Source: Macropodus opercularis
Taxonomy: Eukaryota > Chordata > Actinopteri > Anabantiformes > Osphronemidae
Length of the DNA: 64,000 nt
Direction of reading: 5' to 3'
NCBI GenBank assembly: GCA_030770545.1
Contig: CM061106.1
Span: 10,920,501 to 10,984,500 of the forward strand
Within the stretch, counting starts at the first letter, position 1. The number at the start of each line of letters is the position of its first letter. The notes below the pieces were generated by a model. It made no database searches and was not told the origin of the DNA. It saw only the letters and a list, made by a program, of their open reading frames with translations. The position numbers and the translations under genes were made by a program. Below, in pieces: positions 36,401 to 46,544 of the stretch.

Positions 36401-37090
36401 GACCAGGTCTGAGGAAGTGTAAGTGTGTTTTAATGAGACTGATGAAACAAAGCAGCAACATTCAACCATCTTCAAACTGTCACATCACTGATGTCATGAG
36501 TCATCATCAAACTGATGAGAGATGAATAACTGCAGCTGGATTGTGTCTTGTTCTCTCCATCAGATTTCTGTCAACTCACCATCGACACAAACACAGTGAA
36601 CAGAAAACTACGACTGTCTGACAACAACAGGAAGGTGACACGTGTGGAGGAGGATCAGTCGTATCCTGATCATCCAGACAGATTTGACACGTGTCATCAG
36701 CTGCTGTGTAGTAATGAACTGACTGGTCGCTGTTACTGGGAGGTTGAGTGGAGAGAAAATGTTTATATATCAGTGAGTTATGGAAGAATCAGAAGAAGAG
36801 GAAACAGTGAAGATTATGTGTTTGGATACAATGATCAGTCCTGGAGGCTCAGCTGCTCTGGTCTTGGTTACTATGTCTGGCACAATAATACAGGAACACC
36901 CATCTCATCCTCGGTGTCTGACAGAGTCTCAGTGTTTGTGGACTGTCCTGCTGGTTCTCTGTCCTTCTACAGAGTCTCCTCTGACAAACTGATCCACCTC
37001 CACACCTTCAACACCACATTCACTCAACCTCTGTATCCTGGGTTTGGATTCTGGTCTCTTGGTTCCTCGTTGTCTGTGTGTGATGTGTAG
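30494..37090 (+). CDS. NLRC3-like NOD-like receptor with FISNA-NACHT-LRR-B30.2, complete ten-exon model
   Basis: Exons: 30494-30582, 30700-30819, 31201-31320, 32161-32239, 32396-32624, 32714-34517, 34940-35113, 35420-35593, 36372-36418, 36564-37090. All junctions are GT-AG with matching phases and sum to 3,363 nt, 1,120 residues, with no stop. Residues 1-136 are the N-terminal region (MNQCEDREEGAPPS) with two copies of a PSCVSFKSN-type repeat on exons 2 and 3. Residues about 213-285 are FISNA. The NACHT follows, with Walker A GVAGVGKT near 310 and Walker B FILDGLDE near 383. Residues 814-929 are two LRR exons (SLRELDLSNNDLQDSG). Residues 946-1120 are PRY-SPRY (WEVEW, FGYNDQSW, LYPGFGFW). By family it is a cytosolic innate-immune sensor of the expanded teleost NLR-C group. 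The LRR part is short. Confidence 0.9.
34647..34687 (+). repeat. Perfect 17-bp inverted repeat (hairpin) in an NLR intron
   Basis: Arms at 34647-34663 and 34671-34687 are exact reverse complements around a 7-base loop ACATGTA. It lies in the intron between the NACHT exon and the first LRR exon. Confidence 0.9.
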
Positions 37091-38145
37091 TAGTGAGAGT
37101 GTGGTTCTGTCAGAGAAACATTGTCTCTGTTGATCACATAGTTCAGTCTGTTCATGTCGCTCATTTTTAGATTTTTTTTTTCAGAATCATGTGTTGAATC
37201 AGTTTCTTTCTGAACCAGTTCGAAATGATTCCTTGTCAACTTCTTCCTCTTCCAGTCCCCTTGCGCTCTTTGTCTGAAGCTCAGTTCAACACATGTGACA
37301 AACTGTGATGTCAGAGAAGAATCACTGAGCTGAATTAGTGAGAAGCTTCCAGATGTTCAGTGATGATTGTTGAATGAAAACTGTTTGGATTGCATCAGTT
37401 GCTCATTCCCTACCAATCAATGTTCATCATCTGTTTTTCCACACTGTTTATATATGATGGGACACAATGTATTACGAACTCCACTAAAGGACAAGATGGT
37501 GCGGACTAGAAGGCAAATGATGAGCAAGATTTTGACGTACTTGATGAGGACTTTTATTTTCATTATTATAATTTTTTTGTTTTAACAGTGAAACATAAAT
37601 AACAGTAATCTCTGCAGTGGTAATAGCAACTGAAAACTAAATTTGCAAACCAAAAAATTATGAAACATAAAGTGCTGCCTACTGCAGGAACTATGAATAT
37701 AAATATACAAAGGATTAAAAGCTTGGCTAAAACTGAGAACAGAAAATCACTGGCTAGAGAAAACTTAAATACACTAGACTTAACAAGACACAGGTGACAC
37801 AAAGAAAGACTAGAACAAATCGCATTGCAGGTAAAGTTCAGTAGCACCGCCTAGTGGCAGGCGGACTGGCTTGTTACACAATGGAGCTGTTTATTCTCTG
37901 AGCCTGTCACTATGAAATGTTTGTTGATGTTTGAATCCACCATGATGTGGTTGAACTGACCCAGTGCAGCGCGAGGGATGACATAATAAGCACAGAATTA
38001 TTATCTATAGTGGAATACAAACTATATAATAAATATTACAAAATGCTTATATTATTTTTATAACATAAAATAAATGTATTGTGTACAAGTTCATCTTAAA
38101 TTCATCAACCATGTATCTACCACAAATGGTGTCAAAATTAAATTA
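37091..38145. other. NLR 3' UTR/flank; no other gene
   Basis: Begins with the presumed 3' UTR of the NLR gene. No clear strong poly(A) site was assigned. AT-rich afterwards. Confidence 0.4.
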
Positions 38146-38345
38146 ATTCATCTTCTACCCCTTATTCCCCGCAGGGGTTGCGGGCGCGCTATCCCAGCTG
38201 GCTATGGGCGAGAGGCAGGGTTCACCCTGGACAGATCGCCAGTCTGTCGCAGGGTCACACATATAGACACACAAGTCACAGTTATGCTTACACTCACACC
38301 TACGGGCAATTTACACATTTTCCCAATTGACCTAACTAACATAAA
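38146..38345 (-). mobile_element. L2/Maui-like LINE 3' end, minus orientation
   Basis: Reverse complement of the same fish LINE tail as at 10464-10681: TTCATCTTCTACCCCTTATT, GCTATCCCAGCTGGCTATGG, CGGGCAATTTACAC. It lies directly upstream of the duplicated promoter-like block. Confidence 0.7.
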
Positions 38346-38524
38346 ATAAATCAGTGACAATTATTAGAATATGAATATGAGTTTTATCCTCTCAAAGAAA
38401 ACAACAAACTCGTCACAAATGAAATCAGTCAATAAAGGGTAAATAACGCCTGATAGTTATCGCGAGATTCACGCGTGAGATCACGTGACTATTTGAGCGG
38501 TTGCGTGGTTTTGTAAGATCTGGT
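38342..38524 (+). repeat. Second copy of the zinc-finger promoter block
   Basis: Near-identical to 11024-11202, including the TCGCGAGATTCACGCGTGAG and TCACGTGACTATTTGAGCGG runs. Homology ends abruptly at GATCTGGT, where the LINE sequence (GGAATGCGGCG) begins. Confidence 0.85.
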
Positions 38525-38734
38525 GGAATGCGGCGTGGGAACGAAGTGAAACCGATAGAGCGCTGCCACACAAACGAGAGGGGGAAGTTGCTCAATATCG
38601 GAAATAGGACGGACGTAAGGAGTTGGAGGAAGTAGCTAGGTTCGGCGGAGAGAAAGCGGGAAGTGCATTCAACTTTACAGGCTATAGCGTCTACAGAGGA
38701 GAATCTGAAGTCGCTTAGACAGCGACTAATTAAC

Positions 38735-39802
38735 ATGGGCCGCTCTCGGAGCCGCAGCTCAGAGAAACAAATGAGCTGCGGGGAAAGAGAACGAACCAGA
38801 GATTACCCAACCATGAGAAGTCGGAGTAGAATGGAAAAAACTAATGAGTGGAAGAAAGTAGTGGCGGGCAGGCATAGCTATGCTGTGAATGGATCAGTGT
38901 GGGGAGAATCCGAGTTAGAGGAAAGAGACGATAGTATGGAAATAAGCCAAATAAATGATAGAGTTAAGGAGAAAAGAGGAGACGATGCTGGTAGCGAATG
39001 GACGAAAAAGATTAAAAGTAGCAAAGGTGACTTGAATGAGGGAAGAGATAGGAAAGATAACGAATTCAAGATCATTCTAAGATTTGCGGAGGGGAAGGGG
39101 GTAGCTACAATGAGTCCGGTCAAACTAACGACTTTATTAAATAATCAGGTCGGTGACATACATATGGCGAAGGTGTTGAGGGATGGTAATTTACTGTTAA
39201 TTTGCAGAGATGAAGAACAAAGACAACAAGCTGAAAAACGGAAAGAAATAGGAAAGAATAAGGTGGTGAGTTCGAGTTGTGTGGGAAATGGAAGCAATTG
39301 GCGTAAGGGAGTGATATGGGGAGTTCCGGTTGGTGTAACTGTAGACGAAATCAAAGCTAACCTAAAAGGAGGAAGAGTAACAGGAGTCCGGAGGATACAG
39401 ATAACCAGGGAGGGAGGGAGCACCGATGGAGAATCTTTTGTAATTGATTTTGATGAGGAAGTGCTCCCCAATAGAGTCACATTAGGATATCTGAGCTACA
39501 GCGTTAGGGAATACGTGCCGAAGCCACTGAGATGCTATAACTGTCAAAGGTTTGGACATACAGCTGCAGCTTGCAAAGGAAGGCGGAGATGTGCAAGATG
39601 TGGAGAAGACCATGATTACGGGCAGTGTGATCGTGAGCAGCGACCTAAGTGCTGTAACTGTGGCGGAAGTCATAGTGTTGCTTACGGTGGGTGTGAAGTC
39701 ATGAGAGGAGAAAGGGAGATTCAACAGGTGAAAGTTTTGAATAAGATCACTTATGCAGAGGCGGCGAAAAGAGTAAACCAGAGAGACGTAAATGGAGGAT
39801 GA
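38735..39802 (+). CDS. LINE ORF1 nucleic-acid-binding protein (three CCHC knuckles)
   Basis: The ATG at 38735 opens 355 codons. The N-terminal third is basic and Ser/Arg-rich (MGRSRSRSSEKQ). The middle is RRM-like in style (WGVPVGVTVDEIKANL). The C-terminal part carries three zinc knuckles in a row: CYNCQRFGHTAAAC, CARCGEDHDYGQC and CCNCGGSHSVAYGGC, followed by ITYAEAAKRV. Such ORF1 proteins coat LINE RNA for target-primed reverse transcription. A stop at 39800 separates it from a C-terminal piece at 39839-40063 (LITFIAGVLNATMEVKSKTE) that normally belongs to ORF1, so the ORF is truncated. The upstream in-frame GTG at 38663 is not a likely start. Confidence 0.75.
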   Translation: MGRSRSRSSEKQMSCGERERTRDYPTMRSRSRMEKTNEWKKVVAGRHSYAVNGSVWGESELEERDDSMEISQINDRVKEKRGDDAGSEWTKKIKSSKGDLNEGRDRKDNEFKIILRFAEGKGVATMSPVKLTTLLNNQVGDIHMAKVLRDGNLLLICRDEEQRQQAEKRKEIGKNKVVSSSCVGNGSNWRKGVIWGVPVGVTVDEIKANLKGGRVTGVRRIQITREGGSTDGESFVIDFDEEVLPNRVTLGYLSYSVREYVPKPLRCYNCQRFGHTAAACKGRRRCARCGEDHDYGQCDREQRPKCCNCGGSHSVAYGGCEVMRGEREIQQVKVLNKITYAEAAKRVNQRDVNGG

Positions 39803-40068
39803 AGAGGCAGTGCAGAAAGACAAATAGATAGAGAATCTGTGCAGGCAGAGGAAGGGAAGATCACGGTAGAATGGAAAAAACTGATTACTTTTATTGCAGG
39901 AGTACTTAATGCCACCATGGAAGTAAAGTCTAAAACAGAGAGAATCCAAATAATTGTTAAAGCAGCAGTTCAGCACTTAGACATCAGAGGACTGACTTGG
40001 GAGGAGGTGAGGCATGAACTCAGTCTCCAGTCAAGTCAGGAACATTCCGGAACAGGACAGTAGTAAAT

Positions 40069-41000
40069 ATGGTTCTATTGCTGCAATGGAATGCGAGAAG
40101 TTTGTTGGCCAACGGACTAGAATTTAGGAAATATATAGATGATCTGCCATTCAGACCAGATGTGATGTGTGTTCAGGAAACGTGGTTAAAACCCCAACTA
40201 GACTTCGGAATGGATGGATATGCTTTGGTCAGGTGTGACAGGAGGGAGGGAGATGAAGGAGGATGTGCAACGTTTATTAAAGAACATATTTCATTTAGAG
40301 AAGTTAGCACAGGGGGTGAACAGGAATATGTGGTGGTGGAGATGTGGACAGGTGAGGGAAAAATGGTAATAATACATTTTTACACATCCATGTAGGAGAT
40401 TAAGTCTGGAGGGATTAATGCACATTGGAGGTATGGGTGATGACAGGGTGTTGGGATGTGGGGACTTTAATGCTCATAGCATGTTGTGGGGAGATTATAG
40501 AAGGACTGTTGGAGGAATTGCATATGGTTTGCTTGAATGATGGCAGGGGAACTAGGATAGATGTGCACACAGGGAACACGTCGTTACTGGATCTAATGTT
40601 GGTGAGTAGAAACTTAGGTGGGAGGAGTGAATGGAAGAAACATGACTACGTAGGGATCATTTTCCAATTTTCTGTAATATAGGGCTGGTGAAAAATAAAA
40701 GGGAAAAGGAAACAACTGGGAAGTGGTTATTTAGTAGGACAAGATGGGAATTGTTTACCTATATCTGTGAGAGAGAAATGTGCAAAATAGATCTAAATGA
40801 GGATATTGAGGAGATTGATGAAAAGATCAAAACAACATTAGTAGAGGCCGCTAATTAGTCTATTCCTAAGAGTAAAGGAAGAATGAAACGGAAAGCAGTG
40901 CCCTGGTGGACGGATGAGTGTGGCATTGCAGTTAAAGAAAGGAATAAAGCATTAAGAGTATTAAAAACAAACTCAGAAATGTTTTAATTTAATGGAATAT
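40069..41000 (+). pseudogene. LINE ORF2, endonuclease domain only, frameshifted
   Basis: The ATG at 40069 begins LLQWNARSLLANG, with CVQETWLKPQLDF, the catalytic Glu region of an APE-type endonuclease. After a stop at 40395, other frames continue with GCGDFNAHSMLWGD (near 40440-40480) and VPWWTDECGIAVKERNKALR (near 40900-40965). At least two frameshifts and several stops are present. The sequence ends at the LTR-like element starting at 41015, before any reverse-transcriptase motif. Confidence 0.65.
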
Positions 41001-41014
41001 CAGAAGGCACAACC

Positions 41015-41375
41015 TGTCACGATCGGCAGCCTGACTTCCGGCCTATGCTCTTATTGTGAAGAACTGTCCAGACGATACGATCCTGCCTCTTGGTTCGTGT
41101 GAGTTTATTCCCTGTTCTGTTGCTCCTATTACCTGAACCCTGATAGATTCCCTGGTCTGCTCTACTTCAACTTCCTGTTCATGATTGACACGGCTCACCT
41201 CTCGCTACTAGCTAACCGAAGCTCCGGACCACTAATGCTGAACATTATCACTGCGGCTGAGACGGCGATCGCCGCCTCGCACTTTGTGTTTTTTTTCCCC
41301 TGAAGACTCTGTTGGTCTAAATTCAGCCGCCCGGCTCGCTTTTAGTTAACCGCTGTTGTGAATTTAAAACCCTAC
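41015..41375 (+). mobile_element. LTR-like repeat fragment, family of 7152 and 23467
   Basis: Starts TGTCACGATCGGCAGCC and shares the head architecture and the CTCTTATTNTGAAGA stretch with the 23467 copy. The 3' part with AATAAA is missing, and the sequence passes into macro-associated coding sequence near 41376. Right boundary approximate. Confidence 0.45.
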
Positions 41376-41376
41376 A

Positions 41377-42570
41377 ATGGACGAATGTAACAGCAGAATG
41401 GATTCAAAGTATTCATTCATTTTGCAGCTTTGCCTTCAAGAGACATCTTCTCAAAGAAAAACGCCTCTTTTTGTCTGCTCTGGAAACTGCACATTCGATG
41501 ACTGTCCTATTAAGGTCAGAGTTGTTGTGGAAAATGAGACCACGCTTAAGGCAGCAATTCACTTCCAGGTAAAGCCTGTCAAACACTCCAAGGAACAATT
41601 AAAAAGGAGGCCAATCAGAGCAGATGAGACGTGTAATTGCAGACAATCTCAATTCAAAACCTCCAAAGACTCTGTATCTGGAAAATTTTAATAAGTTGGA
41701 CGACACTGTGTTGAACTCAGGTTGCTGGGATGAGGTTCCAACACCTGCAGTATTAAAAACACTTTATTGGAGTGAACAAAAATAGTTAAGAAAACAAGAA
41801 GAGCAAGGCACACATGATACCTTCATACAGAAGATTATATTAAAACTTATGAGAGTCATTCTGTGGTACAGAAACACTTACTTTTAGACCCACAGGGTGA
41901 ATGTTGAAAGTTGTAAACAGGGGAAGAGAAGGGTGTATGTTTCCACAGTCACAAAGCCCTTCACATACCAGAATCAAGGACAAGGTAAACACATTCTCAT
42001 TTATACAGCTGACCACCATATCTCCACACTCATGTCATCTTATCTGTATCTCTGCGATTATCTGTATAAATTAAATTTAGGTTTCTCAGGTGATGTAGTG
42101 TTATTTAATTGACTTTATTTACATTGTAGTTTAAATGTTTCAGTAATCAGAGTTTGTAAATGTTGTTTGTCCCGTCATGTCATATTTATATTCTAAACAG
42201 TTTGATACTGGACTGTCTGCTGCAACACATATCTGAAGCAATAGAGGAATGTGTCCCTGGCCTTACATCCAGCAGAGCTACACCTGACTCCTCACCCCAC
42301 ACCTTCTGCAAGGTCCAAAGCCAAGAGGACCTTGAGAAAGACAGTGAGCGACATAATTAAGAGGGTGATTGAGAATCATTGCCAGTATGTTGTCATTCCA
42401 TCAATTAGTTCTGGAATCTTCAACTTCCCAAAGTCACAGTGTGTAGACATTATAGTCTCAAGTATAAAAGAGTTTCATAAAAAAGACAGATTCTCCTCGC
42501 CAAGCCCTCACCATACATCTCGTCAACAACGATGAAAAGTCTGTGAAGGAAATGGAAATAGAATCAGAAT
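41377..42570 (+). pseudogene. PARP9/14-like macro-domain gene fragment
   Basis: The first patch (41377-41691) includes DDCPIKVRVVVENETTLKAA and is paralogous to the minus-strand block at 12.6-14.0 kb. The second (42200-42570) has macro-domain features: DIIKRVIENHCQYVVIPSIS, then SSGIFNFPKSQCVDIIV. After a frame change at about 42500 it continues ALTIHLVNNDEKSVKEME, the conserved C-terminal strand and helix of such domains. Macro domains bind ADP-ribose; in PARP9/14-type proteins they act in interferon-linked responses. The frame changes and missing exons suggest a pseudogene, though some breaks may be introns. No PARP catalytic domain is visible. Confidence 0.55.
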
Positions 42571-42910
42571 AAACTATGTCCAAAAGAAACGATTTCCTCA
42601 GGTCTGGATGTGTCAGAGACATCCCAAGAAGAGCAGGCAAGAATAAAATGTGTTGTATTCATACTTAGAAAGTTCACTAAATGCTTGAAGGACTTTTGCA
42701 TCTTGCCAGCAGCTGGTACAATGTGGACAAGCAAATATATATTCTAAATCATTACACTGCTGGTGTGATTCTTTTTGGTAAAAGATCACAGTTGCAGCGA
42801 CATGCTTTGCCAAAGGTAATATTCAAAGTGGTTTGCTGTATGTACAGATTAACTTGTGCAAAGATCTGATTATGCAATTACTTTTTAATGTAACAAGGTG
42901 CTAGACTTGG

Positions 42911-43595
42911 TGTCTGTTTTTTTAGAGAGTGGAAGGAGGTGTGGGCCCAAATGCACGACCCAGACTAGACTTTATTCAAGCAAATAACACAAAGTGAGGA
43001 ACTTAAACGAACAGGGCAGGACTAGTGACACTTAAACATGAGCTCAACACGACTGGACAGAAGGCTCTTACATGAGCATAACACGACTGAGCTAAAGGCT
43101 CTTGCACGAGCACAGCACGACTGAACTAGAGGCTCTTACACGAGCACAGCACGACTGAACTAAAGGCTCTTACACGAGCACAGCACGACTGAGCTAAAGG
43201 CTCTTACACGAGCACAGCACGACTGAGCTAAAGGCTCTTACACGAGCACAGCACGACTGAACTAAAGGCTCTTACACGAGCACAGCACGACTGAGCTAAA
43301 GGCTCTTGCACGAGCACAACACGACTGAACTAGAGGCTCTTACACGAGCACAGCACGACTGAACTAGAGGCTCTTACATGAACACATGACTGGACAAAAC
43401 GACAGGGTTGACATGGACAGACTTACATGACAAGGAATGAAAATGCATCCACCTCACAAAACACCACACCATGCATGCGACAGACCGACAAAGGACAGAG
43501 ACACAAGGGCAGCCTAAATACAAACTCAAACAGGAAATTAAACACAGATGAAACTACTGATTACAAGGGGAGGAGCACAGAGGGAGGACGTGACA
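42911..43595 (-). mobile_element. Solo-LTR-like repeat with 34-bp minisatellite
   Basis: On the minus strand it starts TGTCACGTCCTCCC at 43595. AATAAAG lies near 42971-42976, then TCGTGCATTTGGGCCC, and it ends at about 42911 in AACAGACA. The layout fits an LTR (TG...CA, late poly(A) signal). The minisatellite fills the middle. Confidence 0.5.
43040..43391 (+). repeat. Minisatellite, about 10 copies of a 34-bp unit
   Basis: The unit reads CTAAAGGCTCTTACACGAGC followed by ACAGCACGACTGAG. It is repeated head to tail with single-base variants (AAAGG/AGAGG, ACACG/GCACG). Edge units are more diverged. Confidence 0.95.
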
Positions 43596-43836
43596 GCACA
43601 AGACAAATAGAAAACCTGGAGCCCTCAGTGTTCTGAGTATAACAGTTAATGTACTGTCTTGCAGTGTCGTACATACACAATTATTTGGCAATTGGCAATT
43701 ATTTCTTTTGTCAAGCCCGGAGGAGTCCACTGGAAGTTGCTGGTAATTTTATCTTAAATACCTCATACTTCATGATTTTTTGAAACAATGAATAGATGTG
43801 TTTTGACTTAAAGCTTTGTTTTCAGTATATTAATCC

Positions 43837-43917
43837 TGCTGCAAGCAGTATTCTTGTGGCAGACCCTTCACCAATGTCTACAGAGAGAGCAGACTCAGAA
43901 TATGCTGCAAAAAGAGT
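43837..43917 (+). other. Exon-like remnant of the macro-associated gene
   Basis: Acceptor TTTTCAG, then an open stretch reading INPAASSILVADPSPMSTER, ending at AAAAAGA|GTAAGA. The same exon-like end with the following CAGTACTAGGTAGCATCAGT occurs inverted near 12620-12670. That conservation supports a common ancestral exon. Confidence 0.4.
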
Positions 43918-44059
43918 AAGACCAGTACTAGGTAGCATCAGTCAGTCAAATGTGTACAGCATGCATTAGCAGACATAAAATGTTGTAGGATTATTCCTGT
44001 CCTGTCCAGTAGGATTTTAAATCCAAGCTTTTGTCAGTCCATTGTGAACCTAGCAACCA

Positions 44060-44863
44060 CTAGGCCAGAAGAAGCTCGTCAAATGACTCACCACAATGGC
44101 TCGCCACAACTGACTCACTGAGGGGTGGCAGGTTCATAGCGGTGGCTAGTGACATGTTGCAGCACATTGGAACGAAATCTTTGCTGGTAAGGAGAGGAAC
44201 TGAGATGTCCCAAAGTTGTAGCTTAGCATGGCTGAGATCCATCAAGGCATGATTTTTCAACAGAAAGTCCCAGCCCAGCAACAGTCTGCGTGGTTTCTCT
44301 TATCACATGAAACACATGCTGCCACGACTCAGTACCCAGCTGAAATGTAATAGTGATGGTGCACAGCGTATCTAGCATTTGTCCATTTACAGCACGGGCT
44401 GACACATAGTCCTTCTTCAATGGACGATTACGAAGCGTTGGAACTGACATACGGAAGTCTTCACTCATGATAGATACACTGGAACCAACTAACATTTGAA
44501 CCTCTACACCTCTAATCACTCCTCTCACATATGACACAAGCTCATCCCGGCCAGTGTCCGCAATCACATCAATGTCTTCAGAAATGGAGTTACCTATCGA
44601 CCTTGTCCCTTATTAAGCCCACAGGCAGCTTCGCTATAATCCGCTTCCCGGCCCATTGCAGTGCTCTGCTCCGCCAGGGGACATGAAACGCACACCCCGC
44701 TTTCTGGAGTCATCCTCATAGCTGTTCCATCTGCGAGGCCCAGGACTAGGGCTGTGTTTAACAGGGGACCGAGCAGAGTATGAGTCTTCATAACTATGAT
44801 TATCCATACCTGATTTGAAGGATTTTCTCTCAGGCAAACGACCCCTACGTGCAGCGAAGACAC
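44060..44863 (-). pseudogene. Gypsy-type Gag/protease fragment
   Basis: A minus-strand gag tail (RRWNSYEDDSRKRGVRFMSP) is followed, after frame breaks, by a retropepsin-like domain: VEVQMLVGSSVSIMSEDFRM and GLGLSVEKS in one frame, LLGWDFLLKNHALMDLSHAK in another. The catalytic D-[ST]-G motif is reduced to V-G-S-S, so the active-site Asp is absent, and the flap-to-GWDFL part is frame-shifted. It is inactive. It belongs to a Gypsy lineage different from the intact element at 45413. Confidence 0.6.
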
Positions 44864-45412
44864 GCTGCACGTGTGTCAATATTGGTGTAAAGGTTCACCA
44901 CATCCATAGTAAATAGGAAGCAGGGTTCTACGACGGTCAAGGTCCGGATTTTTTAAATGAAATTGTTGGTGTTTTTGATGTAACTCTGATGTAGTTTGGC
45001 CAGAGTGTTCAGGAAATGGTTGATGTATTCTGCTGAGCTGTAGGATTTGCTTCTGCAATCTGAGACGATGGGTCTGCCAGGGGGTATTTTGTAGGGGGTT
45101 GTCCATGTTTCGGAAGGTTTGTGGATTTTTGGGAGTAGGTAGAAGTATCTTGGTCTAATTGGAGATTCTCCTTTCAGATAGAGTAGTTGTGAGTTGGTTT
45201 GTTGTTTCTTTTTGGCTATTGAATCCAATATGTTGTGTACTAGGGTGGTTGTTTGAAGAAATATGGGTCAGTGGTTGGTAATAGGTTACATCTTGTAGCT
45301 TTCTCAAGGCCTCTTGTATGTAGTCCTCCTTGTTCATCACTACTATTGCTGATCCCTTGTCAGCCGGTTTGATTACTATGGAGGTCATTTTTTGGAGTTC
45401 TTGTAGTGTACG
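44864..45412 (-). mobile_element. Penelope-like element RT, part 1 (downstream of Gypsy insertion)
   Basis: Minus-strand patches in order are MTSIVIKPADKGSAIVVMNK, RYFYLLPKIHKP, IPPGRPIVSDC, and FTMDVVNLYTNIDTR at the left end. These are hallmark Penelope-like RT motifs (palm and fingers). Stops and frameshifts break the frame. The element continues on the other side of the Gypsy insertion at 53602. It abuts the Gag/protease fragment at 44863. Confidence 0.75.
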
Positions 45413-46460
45413 TGTAGCCCGTCTACCAGATCTAATAGTAGATGGGGCCCTGAGTTCTGAATTTTTCACATATATATTTCTATATTACTGTTATTTCGAA
45501 TTTTATCTTTTAGTCAAGGGTGCTTTTAGCAATTATCCTTTTCCTTACCAACCCTAAGAGTAATTCATTACCTATAATAATAACTCTAATACTTTATATA
45601 ACAAAATAATAAGTACTCCTTTAATTATTAAGACAAAAATAACAAACAACAAACTTAAACATTCAGGAGTCAATCGTGTCAAACAAAATGTCTTTCGTGT
45701 CAGTGTCACCAAACCGTTGCAGGCCTGAATCGTTGCACGTGCACGTGGAGCCAGTACGTAGCGGGCCGTCCACTCCAGTGAGAGCAATGAACAAAACAAA
45801 AGTTCTACCTTCCCACACTCCGTCCTCGAGCAGGGTCCACAACTGAGCTGGTGCCGATATCGCTGGCGTCCTACCTCGACCGCCTGAGAGAAGCGTGTCC
45901 TGCTGGGTTAGCTGGCTGCCTCCGTCTCCAGGTGCCGTTACCGCTCCTCGCTTAGCTAACGAGCAGCACCTGCGATAGTCTGATGCCGAACGTCGTGTTG
46001 AAGTTCGCTTTCTTACCACCACAGGTCCGTAAACTCAGACTATCATGCTGACAGTCCAAACTTTACTTTTCTAAAGTTTCTTGGATTAAACACCGAACTT
46101 TTCTTAAGTGCATCACTCCTCCTGCACCTTAGCTCTGCTCCTCCTGTGCTCTTCTCTCCTTCCGGTCTTCCCCTCTCCTTCCGGTTACAAATCAATAAAA
46201 TAAAACCCTGCACAGTTTGCATATACAGTTAACACTATTCAAGGTTTGGCTTACAAAACAGAACACATTTATAAACACACATTTAACATCTTTAAACCAT
46301 GTGTTAAACAGTGTAAAAGAAAATATACATTAACAACTTATTTCAATAATTAAACACCCATTACCTATGTATGTATTTATCTTATTTAAGCCAATTATCT
46401 ATTTATACTTTCTTTTACTATTTTCTTCTTATCTATTTATTTATTTTCACCTGGGCTACA
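45413..46460 (-). repeat. 3' LTR of the intact Gypsy element
   Basis: 1,048 bp, TG...CA. Same sequence as 52554-53601 as far as can be read. Short open stretches in it (45572-46022) occur identically in the other LTR and are not treated as genes. Confidence 0.95.
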
Positions 46461-46544
46461 CCCTCCCCCTCCTAAATGTCTGGTGTCCTCATCAGACTTG
46501 AAGTCCTACTTAACTGAGTAGCGAGAAGGGTGGCTAACTCTAAT

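Larger units (their letters stand above)
38525..41014 (+). mobile_element. I/Nimb-like LINE, 5' part only
   Basis: Holds a CCHC-finger ORF1 (38735-39802, with a displaced C-terminal part to 40063) and the apurinic-like endonuclease part of ORF2 (40069 to about 41000, frameshifted). No reverse transcriptase follows, because an LTR-like sequence starts at 41015. An intact 5' half with a missing 3' half is opposite to normal LINE truncation. Confidence 0.7.

Noticed and set aside
43040..43391. CRISPR array
   Set aside because: Units are contiguous 34-bp repeats with no unique spacers, in a vertebrate genome; it is a minisatellite.
45663..46022. 119-residue open frame in the LTR, repeated at 52804-53163
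   Set aside because: Present identically only because the LTRs are identical; no start context, domain or family known to me.
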